The notes under the pieces: model-generated
Databases searched by the model: none
The model's input: the letters and a program-made list of their open reading frames with translations, nothing else
Told to the model about the DNA's origin: nothing
Origin: Mycolicibacterium sp. YH-1
Lineage (GTDB): Bacteria > Actinomycetota > Actinomycetes > Mycobacteriales > Mycobacteriaceae
NCBI RefSeq assembly: GCF_022557175.1
Contig: NZ_CP092915.1
Location: 5,084,001 to 5,148,000 of the forward strand
DNA: 64,000 nt
Reading direction: 5' to 3'
Shown: in pieces, positions 7,727 to 16,759 of the stretch
Position numbering within the stretch: the first letter of the stretch is position 1
How the letters are laid out: each line of letters starts with the position of its first letter
Position numbers and translations under genes: made by a program

Positions 7727-8560
7727 CTAGAACCGGTAGTGAAGGACCACATTCCCCCTTCGGGACACGGCGACACTGGGTGCGGTCAGGCGGTTCATCA
7801 GACGCAGGCCGAGGGGAAACTCGGCAACCTCCGGCTCGCGGGTGCAGAGGATCTCCTTGACCAGCTTCAGCTTGGGGTTCCAGCGTTCGGGATACCGCGG
7901 GTCGTCGAATCCGGGGAATTTGGTGATATCCCTGATGGATTCGGCACCGCCAAAGCGCTTTTGGGCCCAGACGGCGAACTTGCTGTAGCCGTTGAAGGCT
8001 ATCTCCCCGCTGGGGAAGTGGTCGATGATCCGATTCACCAGGGAGATCATCTCCTCCTCGGAGAGGAACGCGATCAGACCGTCGGCCACCACGACGGCGG
8101 GCCTGTCGGCGGGAAGGGCCTCTAGCCAGGTGGAGTCGGTCAGGTCGGCTCCGATGCCATGCGGAGTGGCACGATCGGGCAACAGCTGCCGTCGGGCGGC
8201 GATGACCTCCGCAAAGTCGATGTCATACCAGTCCGCGGCGGGCGGCAGGGTGACGCGGAGCGCCCGACTGTCCAGCCCGGCGCCGAGGTCCAGGCCGACC
8301 GCGTTCGGGTGGCGGTCAATGAACCGCTGAGCGATCTCGTCGAGCTTCTTGGCCCGATGCGCGATGTAGATCGCGCTGCTAGTGGGGATGCCAAGTTTCT
8401 TGTAGTCGTAGTCGACTTTCCGCACGATCTCGTCGGCCATCTCGTCGCCCAGGATGGGGTGGGGCAAGCGGTTGTCGAGCGCTCTGCCACACAGCGTCAG
8501 CCACAGGCTCGCCTGCAGCGGGGTGAAGTTCGGCACTGTCATCGCCATGTGGTTATCCAT
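7727..8560 (-). CDS. Class I SAM-dependent O-methyltransferase, LCM/TcmP type
   Basis: The 277-residue protein has the leucine carboxyl methyltransferase-type fold. The SAM-binding motif VGLDLGAGLDSRA lies at about residues 88-100, an acidic loop WYDIDFAEVI follows, and VVVADGLIAFLSEEE forms motif III. The C-terminal part (about residues 195-277) is the variable substrate lid. Related mycobacterial proteins methylate small molecules such as polyketides or pigments. No signal peptide is present. It is transcribed away from the MarR/VOC pair and shows no overlap with neighbours, so it is probably a single-gene unit. The substrate is unknown. Confidence 0.8.
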   Translation of the reverse strand: MDNHMAMTVPNFTPLQASLWLTLCGRALDNRLPHPILGDEMADEIVRKVDYDYKKLGIPTSSAIYIAHRAKKLDEIAQRFIDRHPNAVGLDLGAGLDSRALRVTLPPAADWYDIDFAEVIAARRQLLPDRATPHGIGADLTDSTWLEALPADRPAVVVADGLIAFLSEEEMISLVNRIIDHFPSGEIAFNGYSKFAVWAQKRFGGAESIRDITKFPGFDDPRYPERWNPKLKLVKEILCTREPEVAEFPLGLRLMNRLTAPSVAVSRRGNVVLHYRF

Positions 8561-8660
8561 CCGTTCTAGCTAGTGACGACGCCGCTGACCACGCCCCCCG
8601 GGAAACGAGCGGCCGACCATCACGTCGATTGAACGCCCGTTCGGTAGATTAAACGCACGT

Positions 8661-9200
8661 TCAGCACCCGGTCAAGGGCGGACCTCGGCGAATCAGGCGG
8701 GTTTCGTCGGCAAGCCGTTGAAGGTAGACGGCGAACTGGCGCCGATCATTGTCGTTCCACGTCGCAGTGAGCCTGTCGAAGCACTGCCGCTGCCAGCTCA
8801 GCGCCTCAGCGTGCAGCGACCGACCCTCTGCGGTGAGCTTCACAACCACCCGTCGCCGATCCCGCGCAGAGTCAATGCGAGCGAGGTAACCCGATGCGAG
8901 GGCGTCCTTGATCATTCGGCTGGCCCCGGACTGGTCCAGCCCAAGCTGGGACGCGACCGCGCTAACGGTGACCTCGTCGGACGCGTCCGAGCTGGCGGCA
9001 ACTGCCTCAATGACCTGAATGTGTTGAATACGGCGCAGCTCAGCATCTGGCGGCCCAGGCGCGCCCGCGAGAGCCTGATTGATCCATCGGCGGGACCAGT
9101 AGCGCACCAGCCGGAACAGCGCTGGGCCTCCGTCCTCAATGTGGCCCTGCGCCGATGGCGAGGCCGCACGCCGCGGATGACCGTCGATAGCGGGTGACAT
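8661..9200 (-). CDS. MarR-family transcriptional regulator
   Basis: The ATG at 9200 gives 179 residues. The winged helix-turn-helix is seen at VSAVASQLGLDQSGASRMIK, followed by the wing DSARDRRRVVVKLTAEGRSL, which is diagnostic of MarR. Flanking helices for dimerisation are present, including IQHIQVIEAVAAS before the HTH and the C-terminal FAVYLQRLADETRL. It is divergent from a VOC-family gene across a 74-base gap that carries overlapping palindromes. It therefore probably represses itself and that gene in response to a small ligand. A longer start at 9248 would run through the palindromes and is less likely. Confidence 0.88.
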   Translation of the reverse strand: MSPAIDGHPRRAASPSAQGHIEDGGPALFRLVRYWSRRWINQALAGAPGPPDAELRRIQHIQVIEAVAASSDASDEVTVSAVASQLGLDQSGASRMIKDALASGYLARIDSARDRRRVVVKLTAEGRSLHAEALSWQRQCFDRLTATWNDNDRRQFAVYLQRLADETRLIRRGPPLTGC

Positions 9201-9212
9201 GACGGCAATTAT

Positions 9213-9243
9213 ATGCGATTTGCATGTATTGTTGTATGCGCAT
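9213..9243. promoter_or_regulatory. Overlapping palindromes, likely MarR operator
   Basis: The short gap between the MarR and VOC genes contains ATGC-N5-GCAT (9213-9225), the imperfect GCATGTA/TGTATGC pair (9222-9239) and the perfect ATGCGCAT (9236-9243). The stretch is AT-rich against its surroundings. The spacing and position fit a MarR dimer site controlling both divergent genes. No binding data are available, so this is inferred from symmetry. Confidence 0.5.
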
Positions 9244-9274
9244 CGCAAGCAATCTGGTTAGACAGGAGTGCGCA

Positions 9275-9664
9275 ATGACCATCATTCTTGACCACACGAT
9301 CGTGACAGCAAATGACAGCCATTCGGCAGCAACGTTTTTCGCGGAGGTGATGGGGTTGTCGGTGTCACCGCCCAGCGGACCGTTTGTTCCAGTCGCCGTC
9401 AATGAGTCGCTGACCTTTGATTTCGATCAGCGTGGCCAGACCCTCGCGGGCCATTACGGCTTCCTCGTCGACGAGGACACATTCCAGGCCGTGCTCGACC
9501 GCCTCTCAAAGTGGCCGGCCGTCGACTACGGCTCCGGCCCCGACGGGGGTTGGGATCGAAGTGCCACCACCCTCGACGGCGGACGCCGGGTTTACGTCCG
9601 CGATGCCGACAACGGACATACCTACGAACTCTTCACCGCCCCAACGCAACACCCGCACGGATAG
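9275..9664 (+). CDS. VOC (glyoxalase/bleomycin resistance) family protein
   Basis: The ATG at 9275 follows GACAGGAG and gives 129 residues, the usual size of a one-subunit VOC protein. Paired beta-alpha-beta modules are seen: ILDHTIVTANDSHSAATFF with the first metal-ligand His, and GRRVYVRDADNGHTYELFTA with the last-module Glu. VOC proteins are cytosolic metal-dependent enzymes or binding proteins for dioxygenation, isomerisation or drug binding. Divergence from a MarR regulator suggests a ligand-induced detoxification role. The substrate is unknown. Confidence 0.85.
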   Translation: MTIILDHTIVTANDSHSAATFFAEVMGLSVSPPSGPFVPVAVNESLTFDFDQRGQTLAGHYGFLVDEDTFQAVLDRLSKWPAVDYGSGPDGGWDRSATTLDGGRRVYVRDADNGHTYELFTAPTQHPHG

Positions 9665-9666
9665 CG

Positions 9667-10995
9667 CTAGTACGTCCCGCAGTTCGGCGTGGTCGGCAGG
9701 CCGTTGAACCGGTCGGCGATCCACTGCATCGCAGGCTCCCCGTCGACCAGCATCGGCAGGGCGTGGTTGACCACCAGTTTGTTCAGGAACGGCGGCTGCT
9801 CGTTGGTGCGGAACTCGACGTCCGCACCTTGGGCACACCAGTCGCGGCCGAGTTGGTTTGCGCCGGTCCACGGCACCAGCGGGTCGTACCGGTTGATGTT
9901 GATCAGCACCGGCGACGTCGGCTTGAGCTTGCCGATGCGTTGCATGTCGAACAACGTCGCGAACGGCTCCCGGTTGACCACCTCGAAGATGTCCTCGGTG
10001 AAGTAGGGCTGCAGATGCCGGAACATGAACTTGGTGATGGTCTCGGCGATGCACTGATCCTGCACCTTCTGCAGCAGATCCACACCGCGCGGAGTCAGCT
10101 TCGCCCGGATGACATCCTCGAACTCGGGATAGGTGCTGATCACGGAGTTCAGCGCATAGGCCACCACCCCGACCAGAGCGCTGCCGTCGGCGTAGGGGAA
10201 CAGCTCCTTCAGATCCGCAGGCGGCGCGCCCGCATAGGAACCCACCACCTTGAGTTCAGGCGCGTAGGACGGCGCCAGCTCGGCTGCGGCCGCCGCGGCG
10301 CCCCCACCCTGCGAGTAACCCCAGAAGGCCAGCGGGCCATCGGGATCCAGAGTGGTGCCCGGCAATCGCATGGCGGCCCGACCGGCGTCGAGCATGGCGT
10401 TGCCCTGCGCCACCCGGTTGACGTAGGTGTGCAACCCGGGCGTGCCGAGGCCCTGATAGTCGGTCATCACGATGGCAAACCCGCGCGCCACCATCGTCGC
10501 GACGAACAGCTCCTCGTAGTTGAACGCGATGTCGAGATAGGGCGAGAAGTGAATGCCCTGGTTGAACTGCCGCGACGGCGCGCACTGGTCCCCCTGCCCC
10601 TGCGTGCCCGGGCCGTAGACGATGAGGGGCCGCGGCCCCTGACCGGGCCAGTCGTTGTAGGGCTCGAAGTAGGTTCCCGTGACGGCCATCGGGTTGCCGC
10701 GAGCATCGATGCTGCGGTACATGATTCGCGTACCCGTGGCCATGATCGCGCCGAGTTGACCGGATGGCTCGAGTACCAGACGGGACGGTTCGGTGCGAAT
10801 CAGGTCGCCGGCCTGTCCTGGCCCGAGCGGCTCGGGTGGCGTGTAGAACGCGACGTATTCGTCCTCGTTGTACTTCGGGTCGCGGACGTCATTGGTCGGG
10901 TCGGGTTCGGCGTGGGCCATGGGTGCCGCAGGCGCGAAAAGCGTTGCCAGAGCGAGAAGAACGAGCACAGCGAGCGACCGCATCCCCCGACCCAT
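9667..10995 (-). CDS. Secreted LIP-family lipase
   Basis: The 442-residue alpha/beta-hydrolase has a signal peptide (LAVLVLLALATLFAPA, cleavage after AHA). The nucleophile elbow is FWGYSQGGGAA, with the Ser near residue 237. The catalytic Asp is likely in NINRYDPLVPW and the His in VNHALPML. The block HTYVNRVAQGNAMLDAGRAAM is typical of PF03583 secretory lipases. These act outside the cell on lipid esters. An alternative ATG four codons downstream (10983) is possible. It is related to, but in a different subgroup from, the five hydrolases at 54527-62396. Confidence 0.88.
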   Translation of the reverse strand: MGRGMRSLAVLVLLALATLFAPAAPMAHAEPDPTNDVRDPKYNEDEYVAFYTPPEPLGPGQAGDLIRTEPSRLVLEPSGQLGAIMATGTRIMYRSIDARGNPMAVTGTYFEPYNDWPGQGPRPLIVYGPGTQGQGDQCAPSRQFNQGIHFSPYLDIAFNYEELFVATMVARGFAIVMTDYQGLGTPGLHTYVNRVAQGNAMLDAGRAAMRLPGTTLDPDGPLAFWGYSQGGGAAAAAAELAPSYAPELKVVGSYAGAPPADLKELFPYADGSALVGVVAYALNSVISTYPEFEDVIRAKLTPRGVDLLQKVQDQCIAETITKFMFRHLQPYFTEDIFEVVNREPFATLFDMQRIGKLKPTSPVLININRYDPLVPWTGANQLGRDWCAQGADVEFRTNEQPPFLNKLVVNHALPMLVDGEPAMQWIADRFNGLPTTPNCGTY

Positions 10996-11079
10996 TTGCG
11001 AACAGTAACAAATGGGCCACGGTATGTGGTCGGTTCGATGACAACCTCGGAGATCGCCTGCGCGGCCGGGGTCTTCGCC

Positions 11080-11358
11080 TCACACTCCGCACAACCCCGA
11101 TGTGAGAAGCAGCAGCGGCCACAGCCCCGTGGTCAGGCCGAACGCCATCAGGTCCGCGCCTGCGGGCAACACGGGTTCCAGCTGCTTCTCGATCGCGGTC
11201 ACCGTCTCGTAGTTCAAGAAGCTCCACACCACGCCGATCAGGATGTGCGGGATCGCCATCCACAGCCCGAACTCGATCATCGCCTCGATGCTGACCTTGC
11301 GACCAAGCAGTCGGCGCACGCGCGCCCGAACGGGTTGGCGGCGCTCCCGGGTCACCAT
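11080..11358 (-). CDS. Small two-helix membrane protein, downstream partner of MpaB-family gene
   Basis: The 92-residue protein has a basic N-terminus (RRLLGRKVSIEAMIEF), a hydrophobic segment around WMAIPHILIGVVWSFL, and a second around FGLTTGLWPLLLLTSGL. It begins 3 bases after the stop of the MpaB-family gene, so it is in the same transcript. Its layout, including the RRLL start and the C-terminal WPLLL helix, matches the small protein encoded at 12258-12488 on the other side of that gene, and the two look like paralogues. They may be membrane anchors or subunits for the MpaB-like protein. Function is unknown. Confidence 0.7.
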   Translation of the reverse strand: MVTRERRQPVRARVRRLLGRKVSIEAMIEFGLWMAIPHILIGVVWSFLNYETVTAIEKQLEPVLPAGADLMAFGLTTGLWPLLLLTSGLCGV

Positions 11359-11361
11359 GTC

Positions 11362-12249
11362 TCACACCAGACTTCGGTCGGCACGGACCCGCCGCCGCAC
11401 GTCGGCGAGCAGCACGTAGCTACCGCCCTGTCGCACGAAGACGGGTAGGAATCTGTTCACGAAGGCGACGAACAGGAACAGCTGCTCGAACCACCACTGC
11501 CGACCCCTCCCCCAGGAGAGCCCGAGTGCGTCGCGGAAGACGGGGGCGAGGAAGCCCGCGGTGAGGAACTTCAGCAACGGCCGAAACGGCAGCCGCAGAA
11601 TCGGATTGATCATCTTGAGACCGATCAGATCCATCAGGTAGCCGCGCACGGTCGCATCGATGCTGACGCGGCGGCACGCGGCAGTCCAGTACGTGTCGAA
11701 ATCCGCCCGGGTCGCCGGCCACTGCTCCTCGGTGACTTGCAGGGTGGTGCCCAGCGGCCACGCCGAGCGGTAGAACTGCTCGGACTGCTCGGCGGTCATC
11801 TCACCCCGCAGGAGCTGGTAGGTGTCCTCGAGACCGACGAACAGACATGCCGCCACCCACATCTGCAGGTCGCGATCGAAGGCGTTGTAGCGCACCGGAC
11901 TGTCGGCCGTCGACTTCACGTGGCGGTGAGCGCCGTCGACCGCCGCCCGGAACGCGGCGCGGTCGTCGTCCGACCCGATGACGGCCACCGCGAGGTACTG
12001 GAACGTCGTCCGAGCGCGCTTCCACGGATGCTTCAGTAGATTTCCCGAGTCGACCTTGCTCTCGACGACGCCGTACCCCACCGGCGGCAACGACAGTTGC
12101 ATGATGACGTTGGCCGCTCCCCCGGCGAACGCCCAGAAGTCCATCGCATCCGACGCGGCGACTTCATCGTCGGTCCAGCGGGCGGTGCGTCGCCGCGCGG
12201 TGATGCGGCAATCCTGTAGTGACAGTTCACCGAGCGGGTTGACCGACAC
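11362..12249 (-). CDS. MpaB-family oxygenase (DUF2236)
   Basis: The GTG at 12249 is preceded by AGGGGGCA and gives 295 residues; an upstream in-frame start at 12270 is less well placed. The protein has the DUF2236/latex-clearing-like fold with an FWAFAGGAANVIMQLSLPPV N-terminal helix, HPWKRARTTFQYL, and RYNAFDRDLQMWVAACLF with further helices. Family members are haem-containing oxygenases related to the rubber oxygenase Lcp and fungal MpaB. It lies between two small membrane protein genes, so it may act at the membrane on a hydrophobic substrate. The substrate is unknown. Confidence 0.8.
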   Translation of the reverse strand: MSVNPLGELSLQDCRITARRRTARWTDDEVAASDAMDFWAFAGGAANVIMQLSLPPVGYGVVESKVDSGNLLKHPWKRARTTFQYLAVAVIGSDDDRAAFRAAVDGAHRHVKSTADSPVRYNAFDRDLQMWVAACLFVGLEDTYQLLRGEMTAEQSEQFYRSAWPLGTTLQVTEEQWPATRADFDTYWTAACRRVSIDATVRGYLMDLIGLKMINPILRLPFRPLLKFLTAGFLAPVFRDALGLSWGRGRQWWFEQLFLFVAFVNRFLPVFVRQGGSYVLLADVRRRVRADRSLV

Positions 12250-12257
12250 GTTGCCCC

Positions 12258-12488
12258 CTAGACCGCACACGCGTCAACGAACAGCAGCAGCGGCCAGGCG
12301 AGCACGCTTCCGATCACCGACACCACGAGGTGCAGCCCGTCGAGCCCGCTGAACCGGCTGACGTGGGTGGCGACGTAGGCGACACCGAGGACGAGATACG
12401 GGGCGCCGAGCATCGCGGCCGTCCCGATCCACTCGGCAATCGTCAACTCGACACGCAACAGTCTGCGCAGACTCTCGATCACGTCCAT
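12258..12488 (-). CDS. Small two-helix membrane protein, upstream partner of MpaB-family gene
   Basis: The ATG at 12488 gives 76 residues (MDVIESLRRLLRVELTIAEW...). There are two hydrophobic stretches, AAMLGAPYLVLGVAYVA and VIGSVLAWPLLLFVDACA. Its stop lies 8 bases before the GTG of the MpaB-family gene, so it is the first gene of a three-gene unit. Comparison with the 92-residue protein at 11080-11358 shows the same RRLL-basic start, an Ile-Glu/Ala-rich first helix with a Pro in the middle, and a WPLLL end. This indicates duplication. Role unknown. Confidence 0.7.
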   Translation of the reverse strand: MDVIESLRRLLRVELTIAEWIGTAAMLGAPYLVLGVAYVATHVSRFSGLDGLHLVVSVIGSVLAWPLLLFVDACAV

Positions 12489-12642
12489 GGCGACTCCCCG
12501 GCTCGCACGCCAACCTGCAGAAACACTGACCCAGGGCATTATGTTAATGGCCGTTCGGCCGTGAGGCACGCGTTCGGCACAATCGGATGAATCCTGGTTG
12601 TGCCGAGTTCTCGCGCTACGCGTTGCGTCGCGCCCCGTCGTC

Positions 12643-12696
12643 AGCAGTCACAAAATCGCCCAAATCCATACGGAAATGGGCGATTCTGTGACTGCT
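12643..12696 (-). terminator. Strong hairpin terminator after sahH
   Basis: AGCAGTCACA (12643-12652) plus AATCGCCCA (12654-12662) pair with TGGGCGATT (12677-12685) plus TGTGACTGCT (12687-12696). This is a 19-pair stem with a single mismatch and a 14-base loop. It lies 11 bases after the sahH stop on the minus strand. There is no clear U-tract, as is common for mycobacterial terminators. Confidence 0.75.
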
Positions 12697-12707
12697 CGGG
12701 TAAAGCT

Positions 12708-14192
<1,485 letters not shown>

Positions 14193-14231
14193 TTGCCTGT
14201 GAGGGCACGGATACGCGCGGCGCGACAGCAG

Positions 14232-14255
14232 TGCAGGTACCCATGCAGATACCCA
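14232..14255. repeat. 12-bp tandem direct repeat upstream of sahH
   Basis: TGCAGGTACCCA (14232-14243) is directly followed by TGCAGATACCCA (14244-14255), with one mismatch. It lies 40-63 bases before the sahH start, in the gap after the TetR gene. It could be a regulator site or part of the leader. No riboswitch fold was recognised. Function is unknown. Confidence 0.45.
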
Positions 14256-14298
14256 TAGCCTGCGGGCTCGCGGGACAGGCGCTCAGGCGCTCTGACAG

Positions 14299-14979
14299 CT
14301 AAGGGGTATCGATAACACCGTAGCGCTCGGCGAACGGCGTCATGAGCCGGGCCAGGTCACGGGCCACATCGTGATCGGCTTCCGGGGGCATCGACACGTA
14401 ACTCATCGCCAGCCGGACGATCGCCCGGGCCAGCACGCCGGAGTCCTCCTCGCTGGCCCGCACCCAGCTGTTCATCAAGGTCGCGGTCAGGCGCTCGGAG
14501 CAGCGAGAGATGATCGGGGCGCTGTCCGTGGTGATGATTTGGAGCAGATCGGGCTTGGCCACACCGGTCAGCAGCGAGATCACCAGCGGATCGGACGCCG
14601 ACTCTGCGAAGAACGCCCGGAAACCCTCCAGGAACGCCGCGTGGATGTTGCCGACGTTCCCGACGATCGCGTCGGCCACCGCGTCGACCAGGCGATCGGC
14701 GAGTCGCAGGGCATACCCCTGGGCGAGGCCCTGCCGGGAGCCGAACTCGTTGTAGATGGTCTGCCTGCTGATGCCTGCGGCGCGGGCGACGTCGGACAGC
14801 GTGATCGACGACCAGTCCCTGGCCAGCAGCATGTCGCGCATACCGTCCAGGATCGAGTCACGCAGGAGCACCCGCGAGGCCTCGGCATAGGGCACTCGTG
14901 ATGCCGAACGCCTCTCACTCGGGTTGCTCACACGCGCGAGACTAGCTCGTCGCACCGCCGACGGCGCCAAGGCTGTCAC
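14299..14979 (-). CDS. alkX: TetR-family regulator of alkane hydroxylase operon (AlkX)
   Basis: The 226-residue protein has a Tet[25 protein letters not shown] (residues 59-79), and a helical ligand-binding domain. The GTG at 14979 overlaps the rubB stop by four bases (GTGA), like the other junctions in this operon, so it was chosen over the GTG at 14931. In M. tuberculosis the equivalent gene (Rv3249c) follows rubB, and related proteins repress alkB operons. A palindrome overlapping the alkB promoter (16717-16726) is a good candidate for its site. Confidence 0.85.
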   Translation of the reverse strand: MTALAPSAVRRASLARVSNPSERRSASRVPYAEASRVLLRDSILDGMRDMLLARDWSSITLSDVARAAGISRQTIYNEFGSRQGLAQGYALRLADRLVDAVADAIVGNVGNIHAAFLEGFRAFFAESASDPLVISLLTGVAKPDLLQIITTDSAPIISRCSERLTATLMNSWVRASEEDSGVLARAIVRLAMSYVSMPPEADHDVARDLARLMTPFAERYGVIDTP

Positions 14980-15158
14980 GACCTGGCGACCTCGATCATC
15001 TCGAAATCCGCCTTGGCCGCGCCACAGTCCGGGCAGCTCCAGTCCTCGGGGATGTCATCCCACCGCGTGCCCGGGGCGATGCCGTCCTCCGGCCAGCCCT
15101 TCTCCTCGTCGTACTCGAATCCGCACTGCACGCAGACGAACAACTTGTAGTCAGTCAT
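14976..15158 (-). CDS. rubB: Rubredoxin RubB
   Basis: The 60-residue electron carrier binds one iron through C9-x-x-C12 and C42-x-x-C45 ([10 protein letters not shown] and [10 protein letters not shown]). It passes electrons to alkane hydroxylase AlkB. The ATG at 15158 overlaps the rubA TGA by four bases (ATGA), and its own stop overlaps the GTG of the TetR gene. The spacing and order match Rv3250c. The [12 protein letters not shown] motif is characteristic of AlkG2-type, electron-transferring rubredoxins. Confidence 0.95.
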   Translation of the reverse strand: MTDYKLFVCVQCGFEYDEEKGWPEDGIAPGTRWDDIPEDWSCPDCGAAKADFEMIEVARS

Positions 15159-15328
15159 TTCCTCACTCCCGTCTCTTCGAAATCGACCTTCTCCCGCACC
15201 GCGCAGTCCGGGCAGCACCAGTCCTCGGGAATCTGGTCCCACGTGGTGCCCGCCGGAAACCCCTCCCGCGGAGCGCCTTTCGCCTCGTCGTAGGTGTAGT
15301 CACAGCCCGGGCAGTGGTAGGCGCTCAC
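15155..15328 (-). CDS. rubA: Rubredoxin RubA
   Basis: This 57-residue gene reads from the GTG at 15328: [17 protein letters not shown], then [19 protein letters not shown], ending at the TGA at 15155-15157. The iron ligands are C6-x-x-C9 and C39-x-x-C42, with an extra Cys38. The GTG overlaps the alkB stop and the stop overlaps the rubB ATG, so the four genes form a tightly coupled unit. It corresponds to Rv3251c. Two different rubredoxins in a row is the normal mycobacterial arrangement. Confidence 0.93.
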   Translation of the reverse strand: MSAYHCPGCDYTYDEAKGAPREGFPAGTTWDQIPEDWCCPDCAVREKVDFEETGVRK

Positions 15329-16650
15329 TTGGCGGCGCCCGTCTGCTCCTCGCGCGAGCGCTCGTCGGCGCCCGTCTGCTCCTCGCGCGAGCGCTCGTCG
15401 GCGCCCGTCTGCTCCTCGCGCGAGCGCTCGTCGGCTGGGCCGTACTTGGCCAGCACCCGCTCGCGCATCCGCGGATGGATGTTCACCCGGCTGATGTCAC
15501 CGTCGTAGTGCGCCAGCACCCGGTGGTCCATCACCTTGCGCCACAGCGGCGGAAAGTAGGTCAGGCCGATCATCGACGCGTACCCGCTGGGCAGGTTCGG
15601 TGCCCCCGCCATGCTGCGCAGCGTCTGGTAGCGCCGCGTCGGGTTGGCGTGGTGATCGCTGTGCCGCTGCAGGTGGTACAGGAACAGGTTGGTCACGATG
15701 TGGTCGGAGTTCCAGCTGTGCTCGGGCGCGCAGCGCTCGTAGCGTCCGCTGGCGGTCTTCTGCCGGAGCAGGCCGTAGTGCTCGAGGTAGTTGACGGTCT
15801 CCAACAGCGCGAACCCGAACACCGCGGAGATCACCACGTACGGGATCAGTGCGACACCGAAGATCGCGATGAGTGCCCCGTAGAGCACCACCGACATCGC
15901 CCAGGCGTTGAGCACGTCGTTGGACCAGTGCCACGGCGACTTGCCGGCCCGGCGCAGTCGCGCGGCCTCCAGCTCCCACGACGACTTGAGACTCCCCCAG
16001 ACACTGCGCGGCAGGAACTCCCAGAACGTCTCGCCGAAGCGCGCCGACGCGGGATCCTCCGGTGTGGCAACCCGGACGTGGTGACCGCGGTTGTGCTCGA
16101 TGAAGAAGTGGCCGTAGCAGGTCTGGGCCAACGTGATCTTGGCCAGCCAGCGTTCGAGCTCGTCCTTCTTGTGGCCCATCTCGTGAGCGGTGTTGATGCC
16201 CACCCCGCCGAGCATGCCGACCGACAGCGCGAGGCCAATCTTGGCCGGCCAGCTCAGACCGCCGTCGAATCCGAGCCAGCTCAGGTCCGACGCGGTGAAC
16301 AGGTAGGCGCCGAGTATCACGCTGGCGTACTGGAACGGGATGTAGATGTAGGTGCAGTACCGGTAGTACTTGTCGTTCTCCAGCCGCTCCATCACCTCAT
16401 CGGGCGGGTTCTGCCCGTCGGGCCCGAACCGCATGTCCAACGCCGGCAACACGATGTAGAGCAGGATCGGGCCGATCCACAGCGGCACCTGGGCCGCGGC
16501 GTGCCACCCCCAGTGGTTGAACGCCCACACCACCGGCAGCATCACGAACAGCGCCGTCGGCGCGATCAGCCCCATCAACCACAGGTAGCGCTTCTTGTCG
16601 CGCCACTGTTCAACCGGGACGCCTGCGTCGACGTCGACCTGTGCGGTCAT
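15325..16650 (-). CDS. alkB: Alkane 1-monooxygenase AlkB
   Basis: The 441-residue integral membrane di-iron enzyme hydroxylates the terminal carbon of alkanes. The eight-His signature is seen as NTAHEMGHKKD, FIEHNRGHHVRVAT and LQRHSDHHANP, and the NYLEHYGLLRQK block is present. Six hydrophobic segments lie in the N-terminal two thirds. The ATG at 16650 follows GGAGGTGA. The C-terminus is extended by an 11-residue unit containing ADERSREEQTG, repeated three times and encoded by a 33-bp tandem repeat. That extension is not part of the family core. Electrons come from RubA/RubB encoded directly downstream. Confidence 0.96.
   Translation of the reverse strand: MTAQVDVDAGVPVEQWRDKKRYLWLMGLIAPTALFVMLPVVWAFNHWGWHAAAQVPLWIGPILLYIVLPALDMRFGPDGQNPPDEVMERLENDKYYRYCTYIYIPFQYASVILGAYLFTASDLSWLGFDGGLSWPAKIGLALSVGMLGGVGINTAHEMGHKKDELERWLAKITLAQTCYGHFFIEHNRGHHVRVATPEDPASARFGETFWEFLPRSVWGSLKSSWELEAARLRRAGKSPWHWSNDVLNAWAMSVVLYGALIAIFGVALIPYVVISAVFGFALLETVNYLEHYGLLRQKTASGRYERCAPEHSWNSDHIVTNLFLYHLQRHSDHHANPTRRYQTLRSMAGAPNLPSGYASMIGLTYFPPLWRKVMDHRVLAHYDGDISRVNIHPRMRERVLAKYGPADERSREEQTGADERSREEQTGADERSREEQTGAAK
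15335..15433. repeat. 33-bp tandem repeat, three exact copies, in alkB 3' end
   Basis: Three identical 33-base units occupy 15335-15367, 15368-15400 and 15401-15433, immediately before the alkB stop/rubA start overlap. The period is a multiple of three, so each unit adds 11 residues to AlkB. The unit contains the near-palindromic TCGCGCGAGCG. The perfect identity suggests recent expansion and likely copy-number variation between strains. Confidence 0.95.
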
Positions 16651-16693
16651 GTTCGAGTCACCTCCACGTGAGTGCGATCACTATCTGGAGTTG

Positions 16694-16726
16694 ACTATAG
16701 AGCCGACTTTGTACGGTGTCTAGACA
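16694..16726 (-). promoter_or_regulatory. alkB promoter with overlapping palindromic operator
   Basis: On the minus strand TAGACA (16722-16717) and TATAGT (16699-16694) are separated by exactly 17 bases, a good SigA-type promoter. They lie 44 bases before the alkB ATG. The perfect palindrome TGTCTAGACA (16717-16726) covers the -35 box. Repressor binding there would block transcription. The TetR protein of the same operon is the obvious candidate. Confidence 0.6.
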
Positions 16727-16759
16727 TTGAGGCAGGTTTTGTAAAGAGGCGGGGTGGCG

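Noticed and set aside
14193..14298. Possible S-adenosylhomocysteine riboswitch before sahH
   Set aside because: The conserved SAH aptamer core and pairing were not found; only a 12-base direct repeat is visible.
15335..15433. Possible CRISPR or insertion element in the alkB 3' end
   Set aside because: There are no spacers, the copies are exact and in frame, and no transposase or target duplication is present.
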